Source: Sporosarcina obsidiansis (GTDB lineage: Bacteria > Bacillota > Bacilli > Bacillales_A > Planococcaceae). Taken from it: a stretch of DNA of 64,000 nt. The stretch covers positions 1 to 64,000 of the forward strand of contig NZ_WHVW01000003.1 in the NCBI RefSeq assembly GCF_009651005.1. The letters run 5' to 3'. Numbering within the stretch: the stretch's first letter is position 1; every line of letters begins with the position of its first letter. The notes under the pieces are model-generated. The model was not told the origin of the DNA. It made no database searches and saw only the letters and a list, made by a program, of their open reading frames with translations. Shown here one piece after another: positions 26,917-37,374 of this stretch. The position numbers and the translations under genes were made by a program.

Positions 26917-28650
26917 TTAGACTGGTTGTAAGTTCATATTTTCTTTCCCAATCACATCAATTAAATCATCAAGAAGGTGAAGCACTTCCGAAGAGGCTGT
27001 CTCCAACTGTTGTAAGTCTTTTTCCGCAGCTACTATATTTCCTTGCTCGAAATGTATCGCTGCTTCACGTGCATATTTGTGGACATCCGCGTGGTATTTG
27101 TCCATATTTTGATAAGAAGATAAATGACCTAGTCTCTTCTTTGTGATGTCCATGTTATACCATTTGCCAAGTCGACAGTCCTGATGTGACGAAACGTCTG
27201 AAGGTTTTACGGTTTCTAAACCGAGAAGCATATTGTAAATACGCCACTTCCAAAGAATATGGTCAGCTTTTGACAATTGCAGCATTGTACTGGACGATAG
27301 ATGTACATTGTTTTCTTCGATGATCCGTAAACGGAATTTATTGATTTCCTGACTCAGACTGTAAATCGAAGCCGATGTACGTTCACCGAAATGACGGATG
27401 TCTTCCTGTGTCTGAGAAATCGCCATCATTCGGTTGGATACTTCATCAATTGAGGCAGCTTGTTGCTCTGAAATAGCTGCGGTATTGCTAACGTCCATAT
27501 TGATTTCCTCAATTGCCGTTACGATAGCTGACAGTAATGGTAAGGAGTTTTTTGCTTCGACTGTCGCATGAGTAATGATTTTTGTAGTGTCCTCAATGGA
27601 GCGGGATACGCTATTCGCATAAGATTTTAGATGCCCGACATTTTCTGTTACCTCCGCCAGTGCGGATACAGTATTTTCGGCAAGCTTCCGAACTTCCTGT
27701 GCAACAACTGCAAATCCTTTGCCGTGTTCGCCAGCACGGGCCGCTTCGATGGATGCATTCAAAGCCAATAAATTTGTCTGACCCGCAATATTGTTGATCA
27801 ATTGCACGACATTTTCAATTTCACCTACACGGTGTTGTAAGGAAGAAAAGGTTTCGACAATAGAACGGAACTGCTCTTCTGTTTGGAAGATATCTTCTAA
27901 AGTAGTCTCTATCGTCTTTTTGCTACTTATGGCATAGTCTACCGAATCTGCAGTTTTTTCCGATATACGTGAGGACGTGTTGGCTACCTCAGAAATGGAA
28001 GCTGTAATTTGTTCGGTGGCAGCAGTGGATGATTGGATCTCATCTGATTGGTGATCTAAATTGAAAATCAAGTCTTTCATGAACATAATTTTAGCATTGG
28101 CATCAACAAGCTGGGAAATTTCTGTTACGACATGCTCCACGGTCTGCTCTGTCATTAGTTCAATATATAGCTGTTGATCAATATTGACAGCAGACTGTAG
28201 TGATTTCAGCAATTCAAATGCTTTTCCTGGACGGTAGCCAAAATGGTACAATAAATGCGTTTGAATATAAAAGGAAAATTGATTGAACAGCACAATTGTT
28301 TTTCCAGGTTCAAACTGATGTTTCCGCAGAATAAAGAAAAATTGCAAAGTTTTTTCCATATACTCTTTATCACGGGTATGAGTGAAGAAGTTCTTCAAAT
28401 AACTATCAATCAATGATTTGGGAACCGGGTTTTGACGATCAGGAGAAAGTTCCTTTAAGTATTGTTCGAAAATTTCGGAGATGGTAGGTGTAATATTCTT
28501 TAGCTTTTTATATAGCTCCTCCAGGTTTTCAATATCTGTTTTTTGAAAATGATTATAATGCAATGTCTCTTTAAAACGAGCAGGCGCTTCTAAATCGGTG
28601 CCTCGCTGAAGTAACTGCTCCACGTTCATTTTGGGACGAAATGAAGACAT
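26917..28650 (-). CDS. Soluble globin-sensor-like chemoreceptor with C-terminal CZB domain
   Basis: A 577-aa methyl-accepting protein without membrane segments. Residues about 1-185 resemble the protoglobin/HemAT globin sensor, all helical, with candidate proximal His111 in [10 protein letters not shown]. Residues about 200-450 form the signalling domain with the hairpin tip [35 protein letters not shown] (split here only for description). From about 465 there is a zinc-binding CZB domain ([31 protein letters not shown]). HemAT senses oxygen for aerotaxis, and CZB domains sense zinc/hypochlorous acid. SD TTAGGAGG precedes the ATG. The globin assignment is less certain than the other two. Confidence 0.8.
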   Translation of the reverse strand: MSSFRPKMNVEQLLQRGTDLEAPARFKETLHYNHFQKTDIENLEELYKKLKNITPTISEIFEQYLKELSPDRQNPVPKSLIDSYLKNFFTHTRDKEYMEKTLQFFFILRKHQFEPGKTIVLFNQFSFYIQTHLLYHFGYRPGKAFELLKSLQSAVNIDQQLYIELMTEQTVEHVVTEISQLVDANAKIMFMKDLIFNLDHQSDEIQSSTAATEQITASISEVANTSSRISEKTADSVDYAISSKKTIETTLEDIFQTEEQFRSIVETFSSLQHRVGEIENVVQLINNIAGQTNLLALNASIEAARAGEHGKGFAVVAQEVRKLAENTVSALAEVTENVGHLKSYANSVSRSIEDTTKIITHATVEAKNSLPLLSAIVTAIEEINMDVSNTAAISEQQAASIDEVSNRMMAISQTQEDIRHFGERTSASIYSLSQEINKFRLRIIEENNVHLSSSTMLQLSKADHILWKWRIYNMLLGLETVKPSDVSSHQDCRLGKWYNMDITKKRLGHLSSYQNMDKYHADVHKYAREAAIHFEQGNIVAAEKDLQQLETASSEVLHLLDDLIDVIGKENMNLQPV

Positions 28651-28862
28651 TAATTCGGCCTCCTAAATAGTTGTTTATTATTAGTATAGATATATTTGGG
28701 TATAAATCAATAAGACAAGTAAATAATTTGGTTTGAGCTTAAGTAATTAGTTCTAAGTGTAGAAAAGAAATCACATTTCTATTTACTACTATATCTCCCC
28801 CCTGAATTGGGTATCTGGTTTATATTACGTACGATATGTCAGGTGAAATGAAAGGAGAACTT

Positions 28863-30314
28863 ATGAAGATAAATCATGTGGGCTGGAATGTAGAAATGAG
28901 CTACTGTAATCTGCCTGCGACATTTTATGCGATTACGGAGCCGAATCTCGTTAGTTCGCCACAGCAAGTCATTCTGAACGATCAGCTTGCGACTTCTCTC
29001 GGCCTAAATACGGAACAACTGAAGAAAAATGAATCTGCAGCTATTTTTGCAGGTAATGAAAAGCTTGCAGGAATAGAACCAATTGCCCAAGCCTATGCAG
29101 GACACCAATTTGGTAATTTCACGATGCTCGGTGACGGACGCGCGATGCTTCTCGGTGAACACATTACGCTCCAAGGGGACCGTGTGGACATTCAATTAAA
29201 GGGATCGGGGCGGACACCATTCTCTCGCGGAGGAGATGGACGGGCTGCACTTGGACCTATGTTGCGAGAATATGTGATCAGCGAAGCGATGCATGGTCTT
29301 GGGATTCCGACAACACGTAGTTTAGCTGTGGCGGTTACTGGTGAGCCAGTTTATCGAGAATCGGTTTTGACAGGTGCGGTGCTTACACGGGTAGCTTCTA
29401 GTCATCTGCGGGTGGGGACGTTTCAATACGCAGCGGCACGTCAAGTAACAGAAGATTTGCGCGAGTTAGCTAATTATGCGATTGAGCGTCACTATCCACA
29501 AGCTAAAAAGGAAGACCATCCTTATTTATCGTTACTTGAACACGTGATTACACAACAAGCTTCTTTAATTGCCAAGTGGCAACTTGTAGGTTTCATTCAT
29601 GGTGTCATGAATACAGATAATATGACAATCAGTGGGGAAACGATCGACTATGGACCGTGTGCTTTTATGGACAACTATGATCCTGTAACTGTATTTAGCT
29701 CGATTGACGTGCAAGGAAGGTATTCTTATCGTAATCAACCGGGGATCGCAGAATGGAATCTAACGCGATTTGCGGAAACTCTTTTACCGTTGCTACATGA
29801 AGATCAAGAAGAGGCAGTGAAGCTGGCAGAGAATAAGCTTTCTAAATTTGCACAGTTGTACATGACGAATTGGATGAGTGGGATGAGAGCGAAACTGGGT
29901 CTATTTAATGAGGAAAAGCAAGATGAGGTGCTTGTGAAGGATTTGTTAGATGTAATGAAAGAACATCGAGCCGATTACACAAATACTTTCCGATCATTGA
30001 CAGTAGGGGAAACTGAGCAGATGTTCCACACTGCAGAGTTCACTGAATGGAAGGAACGTTGGACGGCTAGATTGCAGCGTCAATCGAACGATCAAGGGAA
30101 AGTTCAACAGCTAATGAAACAGCATAACCCGTCTGTTATTCCGAGAAATCATCGCGTGGAAGAGGCTTTGACAGCGGCAGAAGAAGGCGACATGAACGTC
30201 TTGATGAAACTATTGCATGTCCTAGAGAAACCGTATGCTTATACAACTGAACAAGAGGAATATGTAACACCGCCTTCAGATGGGACTTCTTATCAAACGT
30301 ATTGCGGCACATAA
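28863..30314 (+). CDS. selO: Protein adenylyltransferase SelO (YdiU/UPF0061)
   Basis: Pseudokinase-fold enzyme that transfers AMP from ATP to hydroxyl side chains of target proteins. Family blocks are clear: [44 protein letters not shown], and the metal-binding MNTDNM...DYGPCAFMD. The length is 483 aa from ATG 28863, chosen for AAAGGAG (28851-28857); the frame reaches 28836. It is monocistronic, closed by a perfect bidirectional terminator. It lacks the C-terminal selenocysteine-type extension of animal SelO, as usual in bacteria. Confidence 0.94.
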   Translation: MKINHVGWNVEMSYCNLPATFYAITEPNLVSSPQQVILNDQLATSLGLNTEQLKKNESAAIFAGNEKLAGIEPIAQAYAGHQFGNFTMLGDGRAMLLGEHITLQGDRVDIQLKGSGRTPFSRGGDGRAALGPMLREYVISEAMHGLGIPTTRSLAVAVTGEPVYRESVLTGAVLTRVASSHLRVGTFQYAAARQVTEDLRELANYAIERHYPQAKKEDHPYLSLLEHVITQQASLIAKWQLVGFIHGVMNTDNMTISGETIDYGPCAFMDNYDPVTVFSSIDVQGRYSYRNQPGIAEWNLTRFAETLLPLLHEDQEEAVKLAENKLSKFAQLYMTNWMSGMRAKLGLFNEEKQDEVLVKDLLDVMKEHRADYTNTFRSLTVGETEQMFHTAEFTEWKERWTARLQRQSNDQGKVQQLMKQHNPSVIPRNHRVEEALTAAEEGDMNVLMKLLHVLEKPYAYTTEQEEYVTPPSDGTSYQTYCGT

Positions 30315-30315
30315 G

Positions 30316-30355
30316 AACAGCCTATTCGACAGAGACACTTGTCGAATAGGCTGTT
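30316..30355. terminator. Bidirectional terminator after selO
   Basis: A perfect 16-bp stem AACAGCCTATTCGACA and its complement with an 8-nt loop. It separates selO from the convergent regulator gene. Confidence 0.85.
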
Positions 30356-30358
30356 TAA

Positions 30359-31657
30359 TTAATGAAACGTTACATCGAGTTTATATAGCTTACTTGGTCG
30401 TCCCTTCGAAACAGCCTTTTCCTCACCTGCATGTTTTACAATCCCTGCGGTTGTTAACGCTAAAAGAGTACGTTGCGCACTGCGATCACTCATTTTTAAT
30501 TCGAATGCAAGTTCTTTTGCTGTAAAGGTAGACCATTTCTTTCGTCTAATCACTTCGCGAATTTTATCAAATAGTTGAATGTTAATATTTTCAGCTTTTA
30601 AGCGATTGAGCAAATGAATGTCATGATATACCGAGGACTCGTCATACTGCTCCTTCGGCAAATCAAGAATCTCTCCTTCATGGTCTATTAGAATGATCGT
30701 ATCTGGTTCTCGTTGTGTGAGCTGAAGAGCTTTCCTGGCATGCATCTCAGCTTTTAATGCAGAATCGCCAAAGCCTATTCCACTAGTTATTTTTCTATCC
30801 CACGCACGTTCTAGCCGCCCAATTGTCTCTCGTAGTATGGAAAACGTATCGATAATCTCTCCGCGTGAACTGAATATCATATACTGACCTTCACGAAAGC
30901 TGATGAAGGACCCGTTCATTTCTCGACTCAATAGTAATAACTCTTCATTCAACTTCAGTGTAGTGAATTGTATATCATAAGAGAGTTTGGAGGGATCTTC
31001 ATACAGCAAGTTATCAATATGAACCATACATACACCAATTTGAGATCGTTTTAAAAATGAGATTTCTGCATGGTTGTCAATAATTTCGAGAGCGTGTCGT
31101 GTCGCTAGTTTCGTCGTACTAATCCAGTCGGCAGGGATTCCTTTTTTATGTAACTCATCCATAACGGCAGGATAGCATGTCAAAACCGCATCTACCTTGC
31201 CAGCTTCCCATAAACGGAGGTGATGTTCGTACAACGTCCAATAATCTATAGCTGCATCAAATGGTTTTACAAAGACATCTTTTACTGGAATATTCAGCTG
31301 GCTCAGTGATGCATCGATTATGTTCGAGGTATTGACGATATCGATACTTAAGCGTTCGATTGGTTTCCTCACTTGGTTTGTTACATTGAGCAATCCTTTA
31401 TAAAATCCCGTTTCTAGTAGGACAATCGAAAAGAACTTAGCAGCATCTAACCCCGTCCGTGTAGCTAGATCATATGGAATGGGACCAGAGAATAAAAAGT
31501 AGTCAAATTTTTCATAGTGTGTATGAACAATGTCAATGGTTTCAACGGCATTTTCATATACAAAAGGAGTAAAAGATAGTCGTGAAGGAAAATCTTTTAT
31601 TACACTTTGTATCCGGTCGATAGAAATAGCTGGGCCGATAATTGCTACTTTAAACAT
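30359..31657 (-). CDS. Transcriptional regulator with GGDEF-like and winged-helix domains
   Basis: A 432-aa cytoplasmic protein. Residues 1-190 form an alpha/beta region (opening MFKVAIIGPA) of unclear type. About 200-330 resembles the degenerate GGDEF-like fold found in CdaR/PucR regulators (GIGFGDSALKAEMHARKAL). The C-terminus (about 370-432) is a winged helix-turn-helix (FTAKELAFELKMSDRSAQRTLLALTTAGIV). It lies directly downstream of, but separately terminated from, the M20-abgT operon, so local control of that operon is a reasonable inference. I cannot name the family precisely. Confidence 0.65.
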   Translation of the reverse strand: MFKVAIIGPAISIDRIQSVIKDFPSRLSFTPFVYENAVETIDIVHTHYEKFDYFLFSGPIPYDLATRTGLDAAKFFSIVLLETGFYKGLLNVTNQVRKPIERLSIDIVNTSNIIDASLSQLNIPVKDVFVKPFDAAIDYWTLYEHHLRLWEAGKVDAVLTCYPAVMDELHKKGIPADWISTTKLATRHALEIIDNHAEISFLKRSQIGVCMVHIDNLLYEDPSKLSYDIQFTTLKLNEELLLLSREMNGSFISFREGQYMIFSSRGEIIDTFSILRETIGRLERAWDRKITSGIGFGDSALKAEMHARKALQLTQREPDTIILIDHEGEILDLPKEQYDESSVYHDIHLLNRLKAENINIQLFDKIREVIRRKKWSTFTAKELAFELKMSDRSAQRTLLALTTAGIVKHAGEEKAVSKGRPSKLYKLDVTFH

Positions 31658-31757
31658 GTTAACCCCCCTCTATAACCTATGTATTCCTATTAGTATAACA
31701 AATAAATGAGCTTTGACGTAAACTTCCTACATCCTAATCATTACCCACTTCCAACGT

Positions 31758-31801
31758 TAAAAAAGTGCCTCTCAGCCGCAAACTCAAGCTAAGAGACACT
31801 T
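31758..31801 (-). terminator. Terminator of the M20-abgT operon
   Basis: On the minus strand a 14-bp stem (AAGTGTCTCTTAGC with two wobbles, 11-nt loop) is followed by T5-T6. Confidence 0.8.
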
Positions 31802-31810
31802 TACATATCA

Positions 31811-33346
31811 TTAATTTAGAAAAATAGGTGCACCTGGTCCTACTGGAATTCCTAGCAAGTACCAAACAATTAAGAGAATGATCCAGAAAATACCGAAGAA
31901 TACAGAGTAAGGGAACAGTCCTGCGATTAGCGTACCGAGCCCCGCTTTTTTATCAAATTTCTGTGCGAACGCTAAGATAAGTACCAAATAGGGGAACATT
32001 GGTGTGATCGGGTTAGTGATCGAGTCTCCAATTCTGTACATCATCTGTGTAAATGCCGGATGATAATCCAAGTACATGAACATCGGTACGAAGATAGGAG
32101 CCAGGATTGCCCATTTTGCTGAGGCACTACCTATTAATAAGTTAACTAATGCCACAAATATAATGAAGGAAACGAATAATGGAATTCCTTTAAATCCAAT
32201 GCCGTCTAGAAACTCTGCGCCTTTAATTGCAATGATTGCTCCTAAGTTACTTGCATTAAAATAAGCAAGCATTTGAGCGGAGACGAATACAAGAACTATA
32301 TAAGGTCCCATCGAACTCATCGCACGTCCAATTTGCTGTCCGAAGTCCTTGGTGCTCTTGATAGTTTGTGCGCCGATTCCGTAAAAAATGCCGGGTACTA
32401 AAAATAGAATCATGACTAATGGAACCACTGCTGCCATAAGCGGAGAACCTTGGATGATAGAACCTGTTTCAGCATTCCGTAACCAGCCATTAGAAGGGAT
32501 GACTCCGATTAACACGATAGCCACTACAACTACTACAGAAATATTAGCCCATCGTAATCCTTTCTTTTCAAGCGGTGTAATTACCTCATTTGCTACTATC
32601 TCTCCTTCAAACATACCGTAGCGTGGGATCGTAAATTTATAAGTAACCCATGTTCCAACAACGAGCAAGAAGAAGGTTGACACGGCAATGAAATAATAGT
32701 TCATTGCGGGATTGGCAATGAAGGAAGGATCCACAGTTTGCGCACCGATTTCTGTGAAACCAGCAGCTAACGTATCGCTCATCCCAATGAGAATATTTGC
32801 TGAGAAGGCACCAAGCGTTGATGCATAGGCAGCAATTAATCCGACAAATGGGTGGAAACCGAAAGACATGAGGATGGTTGCAGCAAGTGGCGGCAATACG
32901 ACTTGCGTGGCATCCCCAGCAACGTTTCCAATAATACCAATTAAAACGATCATCGGAATGATAATTTTTTTCGGTGTAGAAAGAACAGCTCTTCTCATTA
33001 AGGTCTTAAAGTATCCACTTTCATCTGCAAGCCCCACACCAAGCATGATGACTAAGACGGCGCCAAGTGGTGGGAAGTCACTGAAGTTCTTGACCATACC
33101 CGTCAACATGTCCAAAATACCGTCTTTTGAAAGAAGGTTTTTCACAACAATTTCTTTACCATCTGCCGGACTGACAGCAGAGAGATTCAGGTACGAAGCA
33201 ATTGCAGAGATGACTAAAATAATTAATGCCATTATCGCGAATAAAACGATTGGATCTGGAAGTTTGTTTCCTGCAATTTCAATTCGATTCAACATCTTGT
33301 TGAAAAACGAATCCTTCTTTTGAGAAGAATCTACGTCGTGCCTCAT
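31811..33346 (-). CDS. abgT: AbgT family transporter (p-aminobenzoyl-glutamate type)
   Basis: A 511-aa membrane protein with about a dozen hydrophobic segments. The opening LNRIEIAGNKLPDPIVLFAIMA and the block GDATQVVLPPLAATILMSFGFHPFVGLIAAYAS are typical of AbgT. E. coli AbgT imports p-aminobenzoyl-glutamate, a folate breakdown product, while some family members export sulfonamides. It is the second gene of an operon, 13 bp after an M20 amidohydrolase, mirroring the abgAB-abgT logic of uptake plus amide hydrolysis. The start has SD GGAGGAAG. Confidence 0.9.
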   Translation of the reverse strand: MRHDVDSSQKKDSFFNKMLNRIEIAGNKLPDPIVLFAIMALIILVISAIASYLNLSAVSPADGKEIVVKNLLSKDGILDMLTGMVKNFSDFPPLGAVLVIMLGVGLADESGYFKTLMRRAVLSTPKKIIIPMIVLIGIIGNVAGDATQVVLPPLAATILMSFGFHPFVGLIAAYASTLGAFSANILIGMSDTLAAGFTEIGAQTVDPSFIANPAMNYYFIAVSTFFLLVVGTWVTYKFTIPRYGMFEGEIVANEVITPLEKKGLRWANISVVVVVAIVLIGVIPSNGWLRNAETGSIIQGSPLMAAVVPLVMILFLVPGIFYGIGAQTIKSTKDFGQQIGRAMSSMGPYIVLVFVSAQMLAYFNASNLGAIIAIKGAEFLDGIGFKGIPLFVSFIIFVALVNLLIGSASAKWAILAPIFVPMFMYLDYHPAFTQMMYRIGDSITNPITPMFPYLVLILAFAQKFDKKAGLGTLIAGLFPYSVFFGIFWIILLIVWYLLGIPVGPGAPIFLN

Positions 33347-33359
33347 ATTTCTTCCTCCT

Positions 33360-34544
33360 TTAGCTTTGGCTAGTTAAAAATAGAGCAGTCGAAACGAAGT
33401 AAGAGATGCCTATTTTCAATGCTTCTTCATTTATTTCAAAACGTGGATGGTGGTGAGGATAAAAGACATCATCCCTTTTTTGCATGGCTCCCACGCCAAT
33501 ATAACAACCAGGTACGATATTACTGAATGCTGAGAAGTCTTCTCCGCCCATCATAGGTGGTACGATCTCTACCTTTTCCTCTGTAAAGAAATCTGTGAGA
33601 TGCTGTAAAACTTTGGTCGATAAATCGATATCATTTACAACGGGATCATAGCCATATTGATACGACAACTCGGCAGTAGCACCATGAGCTTCAGCTATAT
33701 TAGAGCTGATCTTTTCAATGTTTGTTTTGATTTTCTCTCTTACGTCATTAGATAATGTACGAACGGAACCGCCAATTAGGGCCTGGTCAGGAATCACGTT
33801 ATAAGCGTCACCGCTCCGGAAACGTGTACACGAGATGACACCGCTTTCAAGAGGGCTCAACACCCGTGAGACGATTTGTTGAAGGTTCGATACGATCTGT
33901 GCACCGATAGCCAACGCATCGATTGCTTCTTCAGGTTGAGATGCGTGTCCTGATTTTCCTTTTACAGTAATATCAAAAATGTCAGATGCAGCTGACATTG
34001 CACCTTTTGTCACCTGAATTTCTCCAACTGGTACGGTAGACCATAAGTGCATCCCTAAGATGCAATCTACACCTTCTAATACTCCTGCCTCGACCATTTC
34101 CTTGGCGCCACCAGGGGGTAATTCTTCGGCATGCTGAAATAAAAACACATATTCACCGGTAAGCGCTTTCTTCATTTCTGACAGAATTTTTGCTGTACCA
34201 AGTAGCATGGAAGTATGTCCATCGTGTCCACACGCATGCATTTTTCCTTCTACGTGTGATTCAAAAGGGATGCCAGTCTCTTCGTGAATTGGAAGTGCAT
34301 CGATGTCCGCACGCATAGCAATCGTTTTTCCTTCCCCAGCCAAGCCCTTTAATCTTCCCATCACACTCGTTTTAGTAGGTCTTGATACTTCAATCCCGTC
34401 AAATGTTTGTAACTGTTCTTCAATAAACTTGGACGTCTCATATTCTTCAAATGACAGTTCAGGATTCTGGTGTAAATGGCGTCTCCATTCTATGACCTGT
34501 GGAAATATTTCTTCTACCATGTTTGTAATCGTTTTCTTTTGCAT
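33360..34544 (-). CDS. M20 family amidohydrolase (AbgB/aminoacylase-like)
   Basis: A zinc/manganese-dependent peptidase or N-acyl amino acid amidohydrolase of 394 aa, M20D type. Metal-binding motifs present are MRADIDALPI, HACGHDGHTSM, FQHAEELPPGGA and GMHLW, with the C-terminal MMGGEDFSAF and PHHHPRFEINEEAL. Coupling to abgT suggests the substrate is p-aminobenzoyl-glutamate or a similar N-acyl amino acid, but this type also includes hippurate and acetyl-amino-acid hydrolases. SD AGGTGTCAC is modest. First gene of the two-gene operon. Confidence 0.9.
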   Translation of the reverse strand: MQKKTITNMVEEIFPQVIEWRRHLHQNPELSFEEYETSKFIEEQLQTFDGIEVSRPTKTSVMGRLKGLAGEGKTIAMRADIDALPIHEETGIPFESHVEGKMHACGHDGHTSMLLGTAKILSEMKKALTGEYVFLFQHAEELPPGGAKEMVEAGVLEGVDCILGMHLWSTVPVGEIQVTKGAMSAASDIFDITVKGKSGHASQPEEAIDALAIGAQIVSNLQQIVSRVLSPLESGVISCTRFRSGDAYNVIPDQALIGGSVRTLSNDVREKIKTNIEKISSNIAEAHGATAELSYQYGYDPVVNDIDLSTKVLQHLTDFFTEEKVEIVPPMMGGEDFSAFSNIVPGCYIGVGAMQKRDDVFYPHHHPRFEINEEALKIGISYFVSTALFLTSQS

Positions 34545-34696
34545 ATTAGTGACACCTCATACTTTGCGCTAATTTAACGACTATGTCGCTATATTGTTAT
34601 TATAGTATCTACCACGAAAAAATATCAATAGCTAAATTTTCACAGCTTTCAAAGAAAGGACAATTTTTGCTTTTTGCAGACGGAAAAAAACAAGAG

Positions 34697-34741
34697 AAAA
34701 AGGCAGCTCGGCTACCGTTCTCGCAACCTTTCTGCCTTTTT
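34697..34741. terminator. Terminator downstream of the ABC-2 permease
   Basis: In the 234-bp gap 34545-34778, AAAAAGGCAG pairs with CTGCCTTTTT around a 25-nt loop that can itself pair partly (GGCTAC/GCAACC region). A and T runs on both sides make it bidirectional. Confidence 0.7.
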
Positions 34742-34778
34742 TTCTATACGTTAATTCCTATTACACAATTATCGTTAT

Positions 34779-35717
34779 TTATGCAGTAATATCTCGTTTT
34801 GTAAACACCATATAGCTGATTACTAGGAAGATGACGAGGTATACAGCTAAAACGGTAAGTGAAAAAGTAATCGTCATTCCTTCTATAAATGGATAACCGT
34901 TCTCATAGACGGTAAGGTCCATATGAGTAAACACGAGATACTTCACGATTTCGTATTTTGCAAGTAATAACACGATGGTATTGCCTGTAAAGAAAATGAA
35001 GAGGGAAAGGCCAATTGCCATTCCATTTGAACGAAATACGCTTCCAATCATAAACGCGAAGGTAGCCGTGATAATGACATTGGCAAAAGACAGTATAAGC
35101 ATGTATAAGCCATGTCCCCATACAGATAAGGAAACCACTGCATTACCGTCCCACTTCAGTTCTTGACCGCCACCAGCAGGAAATAGAATGTATGCGCAAG
35201 CGATAGTAACAATGAATCCAATGAACATCAGCAAGATCCCAAATAGGAGAACGGTGATATATTTTGATGTCATGATTTTCCACCGTTTGACTGGCCGCGT
35301 AAGTAACATTTTAATGGTTCCCTGAGAGAATTCAGAAGCCACAATGCCTGCTGCTACAATGACAGTGAGTAATACAACGAGACTGCCAATTGCTACAGGG
35401 TTGATAATCAAAGACTCGCGGCTATCCTCTGCTAAAGGAGGAATGTCATGAGCTAGACGGTATTCCAAAATTTTAATTGTTTCTTCTGTTTGCTTTCGTT
35501 CACTTTCTGGTAAATCCAATTGGAGAGCTTCGTTAGTATATTTCAATTGTTCCTGTACATTCGCTTTCCAATCTGTTGGCTCTGTCGTGTTCTGACTATT
35601 TATCCACTTGGTTAATCCCATTAGGCCAATGACGAGAACGATTAATAAAAGCGTCATGATCCAGGTGCCTTTTTTTGTCCAGAGTTTCATCCATTCATTT
35701 TGTATGAGCTTCAGCAA
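34779..35717 (-). CDS. ABC-2 type transporter permease
   Basis: A 312-aa permease with an N-terminal membrane segment (about 15-35), an extracytoplasmic segment of about 60 residues, then five further spans. SEFSQGTIKMLLTRPVKRWKIMTSKY is the typical cytoplasmic coupling region. TTG 35717 is preferred as start because AGGAGGTG would abut the alternative GTG 35726. It overlaps the upstream ATPase by about 23 bp. It resembles exporters of the BcrAB/YxlFG type; the substrate is unknown. Confidence 0.88.
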   Translation of the reverse strand: MLKLIQNEWMKLWTKKGTWIMTLLLIVLVIGLMGLTKWINSQNTTEPTDWKANVQEQLKYTNEALQLDLPESERKQTEETIKILEYRLAHDIPPLAEDSRESLIINPVAIGSLVVLLTVIVAAGIVASEFSQGTIKMLLTRPVKRWKIMTSKYITVLLFGILLMFIGFIVTIACAYILFPAGGGQELKWDGNAVVSLSVWGHGLYMLILSFANVIITATFAFMIGSVFRSNGMAIGLSLFIFFTGNTIVLLLAKYEIVKYLVFTHMDLTVYENGYPFIEGMTITFSLTVLAVYLVIFLVISYMVFTKRDITA

Positions 35718-36618
35718 TTTGCCCACCTCCTGTAATTTCCAGGAATTGATCTTCTAATGTTTTACGGTGCGGTTGCACAGCGAACACTTCGATTCTATTA
35801 GCCGTCAGCAACTGTATGACCGATGGAATTTGATTTTTCTCGGCCTGTAGTACCAAGCCGACGGGCAGTGATTCTACCGCGTAACCTTTGGAAGTCAGCA
35901 GACTCTGTGCTGTTTCGGCAGGGGAGAGTTCCAGATAATAATGAGATTGTGCGGTTTCTGACATATCGCGGATATCGACCAGCCTGCCATTTTGAATTAC
36001 AGCTATCCGGTCGCACATTAATTCGATTTCCGAGAGCATATGGCTCGAAACGAATACAGAAACCCCTTCAGTTTCTGCAATAACACGCAAGTACTGACGG
36101 AATTCTCGAATGCCTGCAGGGTCCAGTCCGTTTGTCGGTTCGTCCAGGATCAAAAACTTCGGCCGATGCAATAAAGCCTGAGCCAGACCGAGGCGTTGCC
36201 GCATGCCGAGAGAATAAGTGGACACTTTTTCGTTAATTCGCTGTTCCAATCCGACTTGTCGGACGACTTCATCGATCCGTTCTTTGGTGATATTTTTCTG
36301 CATGCGTGCGAAATGCACCAAGTTTTTATAGCCCGACATGAATTTGTACATCTCGGGATTTTCCACAATGACGCCGACTTTCGACAGGCCTTCTTCAAAG
36401 TTCTCCGAAAGCGGTTTGCCGTCAATGAGGATTTCGCCGCTCGTCCGCTTCATCAGTCCAACCATCATGCGGATCGTCGTTGTTTTTCCTGCTCCATTCG
36501 GCCCCAGGAATCCGGTGATTTGGCCGGGATATAATGATAAACTTACATCATCGATAATTTTTTTCTTTCCGATGACTTTCGTCAAATTTTGTAACTCAAC
36601 AATTGGTTTTATGTCCAT
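35695..36618 (-). CDS. ABC transporter ATP-binding protein (BcrA-type)
   Basis: A 307-aa ATPase with intact Walker A (GPNGAGKTT), signature YSLGMRQRLGLAQ, Walker B (FLILDEPTNGLDP) and switch His (SSHML). The C-terminal 80 residues are the extension seen in bacitracin-exporter-like ATPases. SD AAAGGAGG precedes ATG 36618. It is translationally coupled to the permease at 34779-35717. It lies 84 bp after the first ABC module and may be co-transcribed with it. Confidence 0.92.
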   Translation of the reverse strand: MDIKPIVELQNLTKVIGKKKIIDDVSLSLYPGQITGFLGPNGAGKTTTIRMMVGLMKRTSGEILIDGKPLSENFEEGLSKVGVIVENPEMYKFMSGYKNLVHFARMQKNITKERIDEVVRQVGLEQRINEKVSTYSLGMRQRLGLAQALLHRPKFLILDEPTNGLDPAGIREFRQYLRVIAETEGVSVFVSSHMLSEIELMCDRIAVIQNGRLVDIRDMSETAQSHYYLELSPAETAQSLLTSKGYAVESLPVGLVLQAEKNQIPSVIQLLTANRIEVFAVQPHRKTLEDQFLEITGGGQIAEAHTK

Positions 36619-36702
36619 ATATCCTCCTTTTTGTATCAGTAATGAAATCTTACTTGTACTATTTAACGATTTTCATTTGAGAAAGTTATAAGATGTAAAA
36701 TA

Positions 36703-37374
36703 TTACGCATGGTCAAAGTCAGTCTTGCGTACAATTCGTATAGATACCAGGATGGATAGCCACGTCACCAAGGTGCTGACCAGAAGGACTGCGAGTGCGA
36801 CTGTCCATTGATTGACAGTGACGAGCTCCGCGGTTTGCCGGAAGAATTTTTGTTCCGCTACCATTCTTGGATTTTCCATGATGTTCAGTATGATTCTGAA
36901 CGACATCATGCTCAGTAACGGCAAGATAATCGTCAAAGAAGTAGCCAATACATATCCCGCTTTGAATTGCAGCGGATAAAACAGGGATATGATGATAAAA
37001 AAGCTTCCGAGTGCGATAAGTAATTCAGGTATCGTCATCATCCGTGTAGGAAACGGAGCGAACGTATCGAACAGGAAGATATAAACGAGCACCGCAGCCG
37101 CGGTCAGACCGAACCACATGAAACCGGCCGCGTACTTAGCCAGAACGAATTGTTTTCTTGTGACTGGAAGGCTGTTGATTAAGACAGATTCTTTCTCAAT
37201 AGATTTGTTGCTGGTTGAAATGGCTATGAAATAAGCTAGGAAGATCAGGAGTAAGACATGGCGCACAGGCTGACCGTCTGTAAAAAAGTTTGTGAATATG
37301 ACGAACCACAGGGCTGTAAGGAAGTAGGTACTCACCTTTTGCGTATATAAATCTTTTCTTATTAAAGCGTTCAT
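36703..37374 (-). CDS. ABC-2 type membrane permease
   Basis: A 223-aa integral membrane protein with about six spans, overlapping the ATPase gene by 4 bp. The segment SNKSIEKESVLINSLPVTRKQFVLAKY is the ABC-2 coupling region. It is the partner of the 37371-38231 ATPase in a YtrA-type repressor-controlled exporter. No terminator is obvious between it and the second ABC module. Confidence 0.85.
   Translation of the reverse strand: MNALIRKDLYTQKVSTYFLTALWFVIFTNFFTDGQPVRHVLLLIFLAYFIAISTSNKSIEKESVLINSLPVTRKQFVLAKYAAGFMWFGLTAAAVLVYIFLFDTFAPFPTRMMTIPELLIALGSFFIIISLFYPLQFKAGYVLATSLTIILPLLSMMSFRIILNIMENPRMVAEQKFFRQTAELVTVNQWTVALAVLLVSTLVTWLSILVSIRIVRKTDFDHA

Noticed and set aside
28651-28680. TAAA followed by GCCGAATT (SigmaD-like) before the globin-type receptor
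   Set aside because: The -10 overlaps the region between SD and start codon, so the transcript would lack the start. Probably coincidence.
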